Shown in pieces: positions 6,824-12,725 of a DNA stretch of 15,042 nucleotides (position 1 is the stretch's first letter; every line of letters begins with the position of its first letter). Made by a program: the position numbers and the translations under genes. The notes under the pieces are model-generated. The model did no database searches. It was not told the origin of the DNA and worked only from the letters and a program-made list of their open reading frames with translations. The stretch comes from Rickettsiales bacterium (GTDB lineage Bacteria > Pseudomonadota > Alphaproteobacteria > Rickettsiales > UBA1997), in the NCBI GenBank assembly GCA_947455365.1, contig CANGNU010000005.1:1-15042 (forward strand), given 5' to 3'.

Positions 6824-7489
6824 TTATTGTGCAGAAAGCTGATTAGCAAAATTGTGATTAACATCACGGTGACCCGCTTCGTCAGCGCGCACTGCAATTA
6901 TCACTTCGCGCAGAGTTGCATTTTGCGGCAAATTCCAGTAGTCAATTGCAACTTGCGGAGCCTTGATATTATTGGTTCGGCCAGCATCAATTTCTGCTAA
7001 ATATTGTGTGTAACTAATGACCGCTTCTTCTTCAAAATATCCCACCACGCGATGCGCAGTTTTTGCTGAAATTAAATAAAGCACGAAGAAGAAATTGTAG
7101 AAAATTCCTTGCACTAAAATGATGAGAATCCGCTCCAGCATTGAGGGCTTGGCAATTTCAATGAAGGTCATTAAATGCATTCTTTCATTTTCAGCTTCAT
7201 CGAGCAAAATTTTTATCCAGCCATGGTCGCCTTGCAATTTTCGCAAAGATTTTAAATGCTGCAACGCGCCGCCAACCATTCCCGGAACTGCGGCCACCGT
7301 TTCTAAAACCACTGCGCGATGGCCGTAGCGTTTGGCAAAAAATGTATCAGCAAAAAGGCGTAAAAATTTTACGAAGAGTAGCGCGGCATGATCAGAAATA
7401 TTTTTTGGCTGATAATGCGAAGCAAGGTTTGGCGCTGCCTGACAAGATTCTTCATTATTAAATTTTTTTGGATCATTCGACATATTCAT
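6824..7489 (-). CDS. aox: Alternative oxidase (AOX), cyanide-insensitive ubiquinol oxidase
   Basis: A 221-residue di-iron carboxylate protein that oxidises ubiquinol and reduces oxygen to water without pumping protons, bound to one leaflet of the inner membrane. All family motifs are present in order: LETVAAVPGMVGG (62-74, Glu63), DEAENERMHLM (97-107, Glu102 and His105), FEEEAVISYT (152-161, one Glu an iron ligand) and ADEAGHRDVNH (202-212, Glu204 and His207). Spacing between ligands fits the known AOX core. A hydrophobic membrane-dipping segment lies at 120-142. No mitochondrial-type presequence is present; the N-terminus is only about 35 residues before the domain. ATG 7489 is preferred over the ATG two codons later because AAGGA (minus strand, 7496-7500) sits 6 nt before it. 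It is divergent from the thioredoxin-like gene, with 81 nt between them. Confidence 0.96.
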   Translation of the reverse strand: MNMSNDPKKFNNEESCQAAPNLASHYQPKNISDHAALLFVKFLRLFADTFFAKRYGHRAVVLETVAAVPGMVGGALQHLKSLRKLQGDHGWIKILLDEAENERMHLMTFIEIAKPSMLERILIILVQGIFYNFFFVLYLISAKTAHRVVGYFEEEAVISYTQYLAEIDAGRTNNIKAPQVAIDYWNLPQNATLREVIIAVRADEAGHRDVNHNFANQLSAQ

Positions 7490-7519
7490 AAAATATCCTT
7501 GTGAAAAAATTTTCGTTCC

Positions 7520-7548
7520 AATACAAACTATTGTTGATGTCTTGTCAG
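7520..7548 (-). promoter_or_regulatory. Candidate promoter of aox; divergent intergenic region
   Basis: On the minus strand CTGACA (7543-7548), a 17-nt spacer and TGTATT (7520-7525) form a moderate sigma70-type promoter about 30 nt before the aox start. On the plus strand TTGTCA (7542-7547) overlaps the same -35 bases and is 17 nt from TAAAAT (7565-7570), which abuts the thioredoxin-like gene's ATG. That promoter would give an almost leaderless message, or the true one lies elsewhere. No clear operator is seen. Confidence 0.35.
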
Positions 7549-7570
7549 TGTAATCTTTTAAAAATAAAAT

Positions 7571-8590
7571 ATGCTAAAATTATTTATCGCCAAATTTTTG
7601 TCCTTCGCCACTCTTGGATTTCTAGTAATTATAGTTTCGTGCAATTCTGCTTTTGCCTTTGGAAAATCTAACGATTTAATTTCAAATGTTGAGCCTTACA
7701 AAGCGCCAGAAATTACTGGAATTAATCAATGGTTTAACAGCAAGCCGCTTACTCTTGAAAGCCTACGAGGCAAAGTTGTTTTGGTTGATTTTTGGACATA
7801 TTCTTGCATCAATTGCATTCGCACTTTGCCCCACATGAATGCTTTGCAAGAAAAATATGCTAGTCAAGGTTTGGTAATAATTGGCATTCACGCACCAGAA
7901 TTTGACTTTGAAAAAAGTGCCGCCAATGTTGAAGCTGCAATCAAAAAGTTTCATATAAAATATCCAGTAGCAATGGATAATAACCGCAAAACTTGGGATA
8001 ATTTTGTCAATCGTTACTGGCCCGCACATTATTTAATCGACCAAAATGGTGAAGTGGTTTATACTCATTTTGGTGAAGGTGAGTACGATGTGATGGAAAA
8101 TAATGTGAAGGCTTTGCTAAAAATTTCTGGCAAAGTTGCTAAAAAATCTGACGAATCTTTTTCGGCACAAACCGCTGAAACATATCTTGGTAACTCTAGA
8201 GCCGAGCGCAACGCCAACCTTGACAAAAAACATTTTGCCTTTCCAAAAAAATTAGCTTTGCACAATTGGGCGTTAAATGGTAATTGGAAAATGGCTGAAG
8301 AATTTAGTGAGGCAGGTGATGACAAAGCCGCTCTGCGCTTGCATTTTCAAGGTAAGAAAGTTTTTTTGGTGATGGCCTCAAAAGATGAAAAGCCAATTAG
8401 CGTTGCAATAAAATTAAATGGCAAAAGCGTGGAAAAGCAAGCAGGAGTTGATGTAAAAGCATCTTCGGTAAAAGTGCAAGAATCGCGTTTATATGAATTG
8501 CTGCAGTTTAAATCTGCTGAAAAAGGTGAGTTGGAAATTACCCCAAGCCGTGCGGGTCTAAGGGTTTACGCTTTCACTTTTGGTGGATAA
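7571..8590 (+). CDS. Exported TlpA/DipZ-type thioredoxin-like protein with C-terminal DipZ-like domain
   Basis: 339 residues, envelope-located thiol oxidoreductase. The N-terminal 30 residues are an export signal. Cys24 lies in IVSC, a possible lipobox, while AFA-F at 30 offers a signal peptidase I site, so lipoprotein or free periplasmic form is unresolved. The thioredoxin domain (about 45-185) has the active site WTYSCINCIRTLP with Cys79 and Cys82, HAPEFDFEK (107-115) and the cis-Pro region YWPAHYLID (Pro151). This signature is that of the DipZ C-terminal half. ETYLGNSRAE (203-212) then opens a beta-rich domain to the end, also as in DipZ. The membrane CcdA-like domain of full DipZ is missing, so electrons must come from a separate CcdA/DsbD, or the protein acts otherwise. 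It is convergent with msrB, a natural client. No Shine-Dalgarno precedes the ATG. Confidence 0.92.
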   Translation: MLKLFIAKFLSFATLGFLVIIVSCNSAFAFGKSNDLISNVEPYKAPEITGINQWFNSKPLTLESLRGKVVLVDFWTYSCINCIRTLPHMNALQEKYASQGLVIIGIHAPEFDFEKSAANVEAAIKKFHIKYPVAMDNNRKTWDNFVNRYWPAHYLIDQNGEVVYTHFGEGEYDVMENNVKALLKISGKVAKKSDESFSAQTAETYLGNSRAERNANLDKKHFAFPKKLALHNWALNGNWKMAEEFSEAGDDKAALRLHFQGKKVFLVMASKDEKPISVAIKLNGKSVEKQAGVDVKASSVKVQESRLYELLQFKSAEKGELEITPSRAGLRVYAFTFGG

Positions 8591-8632
8591 AAAAGAAAAT
8601 CTTGCGCAAGCTCACCTTATTTCTTCTTTTTT
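8589..8632. terminator. Bidirectional terminator candidate between convergent genes
   Basis: A 9-bp stem AAAAAAGAA (8589-8597) and TTCTTTTTT (8624-8632) encloses a perfect palindrome CTTGCGCAAG (8601-8610). Each strand gives a T-rich 3' arm. It lies across the two stop codons, so the 3' arm encodes the Lys-rich end of MsrB. The position fits shared termination; the structure is A/T-dominated and only moderately convincing. Confidence 0.35.
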
Positions 8633-9072
8633 GTAGCATTTATTTCTTCTTGCGGAATAAACTTTAACGCCGCCGAGTTAATGCAGTAGCGCATTCCACC
8701 CTTATCTTTTGGTCCATCATTAAACACATGCCCTAAATGCGAATTAGCATTTTTTGAACGCACTTCAGTACGCGGAAATCCAATTACAAAATCAGTTTTT
8801 TGCACAATATTTTTATCATCAATTGGCTTGGTAAAGCTTGGCCAGCCTGTGCCCGAATCATACTTATCTTTTGAAGAAAATAGTGGCTCGCCAGAAACTA
8901 CATCAACATAAATTCCTTCTTTTTTATTATCCCAATATTCATTGTCAAAAGCGCGTTCGGTGCCATTTTCTTGCGTTACATATTTTTGCAACGGTGTTAA
9001 ATTTGCAGTTTTGTCATTAGCCATAGAAATAGATGAGAGTAAGGTTAGTAGAATTATAGAAAAATATTTCAT
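8617..9072 (-). CDS. msrB: Exported methionine-R-sulfoxide reductase MsrB, single-Cys type without zinc site
   Basis: 151 residues. Residues 1-18 form a signal peptide ([15 protein letters not shown]), so the enzyme repairs oxidised methionine (R form) in envelope proteins. The MsrB core is clear: [18 protein letters not shown] (63-80), RTEVRS (101-106), [11 protein letters not shown] (111-121) and [11 protein letters not shown] (128-138), with catalytic Cys130. Both CxxC zinc motifs of many MsrB proteins are replaced ([18 protein letters not shown]), and Cys130 is the only cysteine, so no internal resolving Cys exists and an external reductant must act directly on the sulfenic acid. The exported thioredoxin-like protein convergent to it is a candidate. 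Its ATG overlaps the methyltransferase stop by four bases (ATGA on the minus strand), implying translation from the same message. Confidence 0.95.
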   Translation of the reverse strand: MKYFSIILLTLLSSISMANDKTANLTPLQKYVTQENGTERAFDNEYWDNKKEGIYVDVVSGEPLFSSKDKYDSGTGWPSFTKPIDDKNIVQKTDFVIGFPRTEVRSKNANSHLGHVFNDGPKDKGGMRYCINSAALKFIPQEEINATKKKK

Positions 9073-9716
9073 AAAGATGTTGGTGAAAAAATTGTTGTGT
9101 TTTTTAGGCGAAATTGCCCTGGTGCAATGCCAAAAAAATTGCGTTGATGAAAATTTTTTTCGGCAAAGAAATTGAAGATTTTCTTATAGCCTGTTCTTTC
9201 GCTATCGTCAAGAATCAGCGCCCCATCTGGCTTGAGAGCGTTAATAGAATTTTTTGCACAGTCGAATCTTTTTAAAGAATCGACAATGACAAAATCAAAT
9301 TTGTCATAGTTAGTGGCAAAATTTTCATAGGCAGAATTAGTTAACGCATCTTCCATTAAAATTAATTCAACATTTTTTATGTTGGACTTGGCAAGCTTCA
9401 ACTGCATGATTTCGCACCATTTTTTATTGCTTTCAATTGCAACAACTTTGGCAACTTTTGGGGCAAAAAATAAAGTTGAAGAGCCCGAGCCAAATTCAAA
9501 AATTGTGTGGCGTGGTTGTAATTTTGGTGTAATAAATTCAATAAAAGGATAGGTCATCCAAGGCAAGCTGGCCCCGTTTTCATCTTGCGAAAAACTCTCC
9601 AAGAATGATTTTTTCCAGCCAAGCTTGTGTTGCTGATATTGAGATTTTATAAGCGCGTATGTCAAGATTATATGTTGAATAAGAAGGTTCTGGCTTGCCA
9701 GTCGAAGCTTGCCCAC
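9069..9716 (-). CDS. Class I SAM-dependent methyltransferase-like protein, substrate unknown
   Basis: Up to 215 residues. The Rossmann methyltransferase signature is visible: motif [14 protein letters not shown] (73-85), VVAIES acidic end of strand 2 (91-96), DFVIVDS (141-147) and LILDDSER (167-174). The upstream segment [11 protein letters not shown]...[17 protein letters not shown] matches a bacterial family with a GW..S...D..G..LPW.TYP opening, often encoded near surface-polysaccharide genes, but nothing here fixes a substrate. The frame's GTG at 9716 lies only 10 nt after tRNA-Thr. Alternative TTG starts further in (at residue 19 or 39) are possible, and there is no strong Shine-Dalgarno. 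A TTGACA hexamer lies inside the early codons but lacks a good -10, so transcription probably continues through from the tRNA. It is coupled to msrB by a four-base overlap. Confidence 0.82.
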   Translation of the reverse strand: MGKLRLASQNLLIQHIILTYALIKSQYQQHKLGWKKSFLESFSQDENGASLPWMTYPFIEFITPKLQPRHTIFEFGSGSSTLFFAPKVAKVVAIESNKKWCEIMQLKLAKSNIKNVELILMEDALTNSAYENFATNYDKFDFVIVDSLKRFDCAKNSINALKPDGALILDDSERTGYKKIFNFFAEKNFHQRNFFGIAPGQFRLKNTTIFSPTSL

Positions 9717-9726
9717 AAGCGAAGAC

Positions 9727-9801
9727 TGGTGCTGCCAGCGGGACTCGAACCCGCGACCTCTTCATTACCAATGAAGTGCTCTACCGCTGAGCTATGGCAG
9801 C
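9727..9801 (-). tRNA. tRNA-Thr (anticodon GGT), CCA encoded
   Basis: A 75-nt tRNA read on the minus strand. The acceptor stem GCTGCCA pairs with TGGCAGC, discriminator A is followed by encoded CCA (9727-9729). Anticodon stem CTTCA/TGAAG encloses loop TTGGTAA with anticodon GGT (9767-9769), and the T arm has GGTTCGAGTCC. It begins 5 nt after the virB6 stop and ends 10 nt before the methyltransferase frame, all on one strand, so it is probably excised from a longer transcript. Confidence 0.97.
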
Positions 9802-9806
9802 TATTG

Positions 9807-12725
9807 TTATTCTGTTTTCGATGAGCCAGATGAGCCAGAATCTTCGTGAGAAGAGCCTGATGGTGTCGAACCCCCCTCGTCTTTGCCAACCGATTTGCCT
9901 TTGGAAGCGCTTTCGCCAACGCCGCGAGCAAGAGCTGCCCCGCCGCGAGCTACTCCTTTTACTCCTTTTACCCCGCCACGCATTGCTCTTTTTTGCACGC
10001 CTTTCAATACGCTGGTAATGTTCTTGAACATTTTGGTCGGATCAGATTTTGAGGTTGGCAATGATGATCCACCAAGTAATTCTGAAGTAATTTCGGGAAT
10101 TTCGTCCATGAACTTCCATAGAAAATACATTACTAAAAAGGCTTTTGCAAGAGTTAGGATTTTCTCTCGTGGGTGACTGACGAAAAAGTCGATAATGAAA
10201 GGCAGTGAGATGCCAATAATATCAAGGCCCGGCCAGTCAGAGAAATAATTGTTGCTGACCATGCAAGCAATGCTGTCAACTTTTGGCTGAACGAGGATTT
10301 CGTTGACTCTATCGCAGTTGGGACTGTTAGTGACAATTGATTCGGTGGCGGTGTTTTTGCAATAATCAGCGCAAGAAATTGTGCGGAAAGGAGTTATGCC
10401 GTAGAAAGTTGCGCTGCCAATGAGAGTTTGATCCATGATTGAAACTAAAATTGCAATATAAGCGAAGAGAATCATTGGTTGTAGTGAGAAGCTGATAATC
10501 TGCTTTACCCAGCCTTTAAAAATTCCCTCAGTTTTTTTGAAGAGAACCAGCGGAATTACAAGTGGCGAAACATAAACCATGATAATAATGGCTAAGGCGG
10601 AAGAGAGGAAAATGTGCAGCATGCGAATGGCAATGGCAATCATCATTAAGCCAAAAAATAACAGGGCCATTGAGAAATATATGCCGATGGTGCCAGTAAT
10701 GTAGCCAGCAAGAATTAGCTTAGCAATGTTGGCAGTAGAAACTTCGGGGCCAAAGCCAAGATAGCGCGCCATTTTGCAGTCGATGGTGTCGAAGATGGCA
10801 AGATATTCTTTGCCGGCGGGATAGGTGCTGGTTGAAATTAAATCAACCGTGCCGTCATCGTTCTTGACGGAGATGTCACCAAATTGACAGCCGTCGCGCT
10901 TATTGGGGTTGGGGTCAGTTTGTATTTTGAAGACAATTTGCGCAAAGGTTGTCGAGGCGCCGTAAATGCCGTCGAAGAAGCTGTCTTTCCAAGCGCTTCC
11001 GGTGGCAAAATACATGACGAGGCCAATTTTTAGCAGGAAAATTAGAATTTCAGATTTTTTAATTCCGCCACCGCCAATTAAGGTTTTTCCACCATAAATG
11101 ATGATAGCAAAAGTTAGAATTAATTTTACAAAAAATAGCATTTGATCTTGAATTGTTTTGAAGAAAGAGTTTTCTTGCACTTGATCACCAATTTTGTAAA
11201 TGCCGCCATGGGCGCAAGTTTCTGCTGAAGTTGGAGTGTCTCCTTTTGCAATGCATTGAGTATGTCCGGCGCGATTGTAGAAAACATTTTCGATAGTTTC
11301 TTTGACGCATTGTGCAATTGGTGCGCTAAAATGGCGGGCGCTGCCAGCAATAAAGCCAGTGCCGTAAGAAACTTGATTTTGTGAATCGCCAGTAAAATTT
11401 AAACAGGCGTAAGAAAAGTAAGGTGAGGTGATGCTGCTGGCATAGATGTAATTGGATAGGTCAGTTTTGGTGCAGTGAGTTAAATATTGGCAATAGTTTT
11501 TGCAGCGTCCAGCTTTGGTGTTGTAAGAGCAGTCTTCATTGCGAATTTCACTTTTGGTGCCGCATTTTTGACTAGCAACATCGGATACAGAAATTAAGGT
11601 ATATAGGCCGGTACTAGAATTGTAGATGCCGTCTTGATAATAATTGCAAAATTCAGCACCGCCACCAACAAAGAAGTTGTAAGGACACAGACTGTAAGTT
11701 TGGGCGCAAGCAAGACTGCCATTGTCACGAGATTTTGCAGTAAATGTAATGCCGTCAATGTCGCAATTTTCGCCAACATGACAGAATTTTCTGCTGCCGC
11801 TGTAATCAATGCAGACAAATTCTCGTGCGCGATATTTACAGCAATCATAGGCAGCTTTATATTCAGCAAGACGAGGGTCGCCAACATATAATGTTTTGCC
11901 GTCACGCGGATCTTTTTGCCCAGGAAGAATAGAGAATCTGTTGCAGCGATAATTGGCGGTTTCTAGCCCCTTCATGTAGTATACTTGTGATGGATAATTT
12001 CCGTCGAAACCTTTATTTTGCGTAACATCGGGGCAGGCACTGCCTGATGCGGGACTGTCTACAACTTCAACTCCACCGTAATACCATTCGCGATAAGTTT
12101 TGTTGTTTAAGCTAAGCAGGTTAGTTTGTTTAGCTTTTATGTATCCATTAACGGCGGCCTCAACTACTGATTTATAGCTTCCTAAGTTGTTTATATATTG
12201 CTTTGGATTGGGCGACACCCATTCACCACCGCAAATTTTGGTTTCGTCGTTAACAATGGTGGCAATGCCATAAATTGTGCTTAATATTCCAAGGGTGATG
12301 CCCAGCTGGGCTGATGCAACTCCAATTGCTACGCCGCAGGCACCATTCTTGTTGACGGCGGCTTTTACGGTAGCTTTAGTAATATCAAAAACATCTTTTG
12401 TTGGCGAAGGAAGTATGCGTGGAACTGAGCTGCCGCTTTTGCAGACATTATTCATTGCGGCAAGGCTGATTTTGGTGGTTGCGTAGGCAAAGGCAATTAC
12501 TGAAATGCAGACTGGGTTATCGAGTACAAATTGAACATCTTTGCCGCCATCAGTGGGGTTCCAGTCAAGGCCTTCGGGTCTGCCATCAGCGTTACAAGTG
12601 CGCTCACGGCCCAAACCGCCGTCAAATTCAGCGTAAGATTTGCTGGGTAAAAAAGAGACAAGCAGGGCGGCAAGCAAGAAGGTGGTAGTGCAGAATTTGA
12701 AAGATTGCGTTACTTTATTTATCAC
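9807..12725 (-). CDS. virB6: VirB6/TrbL-family type IV secretion channel protein, large rickettsial type
   Basis: 972 residues, about three times a classical VirB6, an inner-membrane channel subunit of the type IV secretion system. Residues 1-32 are a signal peptide (cleavage likely SYA-EF). Residues 33-520 form a long extracytoplasmic region with two short hydrophobic patches (73-93 and 130-157) and many cysteines, 19 of them between 231 and 504. The VirB6/TrbL membrane core is about 525-875: hydrophobic segments at 527-549, 557-575, 664-704, 706-728, 744-765, 833-850 and 855-872, with the conserved turn around FKKTEGIFKGWVKQIISFSLQP. The tail (895-972) is Lys/Arg/Gly then Ser/Gly-rich. The start is GTG 12725, overlapping the virB4 stop by four bases. 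Order virB4-virB6 is that of the rickettsial rvh cluster, but here a tRNA follows instead of further virB6 copies. Confidence 0.93.
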   Translation of the reverse strand: MINKVTQSFKFCTTTFLLAALLVSFLPSKSYAEFDGGLGRERTCNADGRPEGLDWNPTDGGKDVQFVLDNPVCISVIAFAYATTKISLAAMNNVCKSGSSVPRILPSPTKDVFDITKATVKAAVNKNGACGVAIGVASAQLGITLGILSTIYGIATIVNDETKICGGEWVSPNPKQYINNLGSYKSVVEAAVNGYIKAKQTNLLSLNNKTYREWYYGGVEVVDSPASGSACPDVTQNKGFDGNYPSQVYYMKGLETANYRCNRFSILPGQKDPRDGKTLYVGDPRLAEYKAAYDCCKYRAREFVCIDYSGSRKFCHVGENCDIDGITFTAKSRDNGSLACAQTYSLCPYNFFVGGGAEFCNYYQDGIYNSSTGLYTLISVSDVASQKCGTKSEIRNEDCSYNTKAGRCKNYCQYLTHCTKTDLSNYIYASSITSPYFSYACLNFTGDSQNQVSYGTGFIAGSARHFSAPIAQCVKETIENVFYNRAGHTQCIAKGDTPTSAETCAHGGIYKIGDQVQENSFFKTIQDQMLFFVKLILTFAIIIYGGKTLIGGGGIKKSEILIFLLKIGLVMYFATGSAWKDSFFDGIYGASTTFAQIVFKIQTDPNPNKRDGCQFGDISVKNDDGTVDLISTSTYPAGKEYLAIFDTIDCKMARYLGFGPEVSTANIAKLILAGYITGTIGIYFSMALLFFGLMMIAIAIRMLHIFLSSALAIIIMVYVSPLVIPLVLFKKTEGIFKGWVKQIISFSLQPMILFAYIAILVSIMDQTLIGSATFYGITPFRTISCADYCKNTATESIVTNSPNCDRVNEILVQPKVDSIACMVSNNYFSDWPGLDIIGISLPFIIDFFVSHPREKILTLAKAFLVMYFLWKFMDEIPEITSELLGGSSLPTSKSDPTKMFKNITSVLKGVQKRAMRGGVKGVKGVARGGAALARGVGESASKGKSVGKDEGGSTPSGSSHEDSGSSGSSKTE
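9820..9837. repeat. 9-bp tandem duplication in virB6 tail (GATGAGCCA x2)
   Basis: Two exact, in-frame copies encode repeated Ser-Gly-Ser triplets at the extreme C-terminus of VirB6. Unit length is a multiple of three, so gain or loss keeps the frame. Confidence 0.8.
9952..9969. repeat. 9-bp tandem duplication in virB6 tail (ACTCCTTTT x2)
   Basis: Two exact, in-frame copies encode the repeated Val-Lys-Gly of the basic tail of VirB6. It is independent of the duplication at 9820-9837, suggesting a slippage-prone segment. Confidence 0.8.

Noticed and set aside
9635..9670. TTGACA on the minus strand as a strong promoter for the methyltransferase
   Set aside because: At 17-nt spacing only a poor TCAATA is found, and the position lies inside the likely coding start.
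9580..9931. ORFs on both strands crossing tRNA-Thr (9580-9771, 9627-9824, 9668-9931)
   Set aside because: Products such as GLEPATSSLPM are translations of tRNA sequence and the flanking gene ends, not proteins.
11126..11905. Minus- and plus-strand ORFs of 74-103 codons inside virB6
   Set aside because: They are out-of-frame shadows of a single uninterrupted 972-codon gene.
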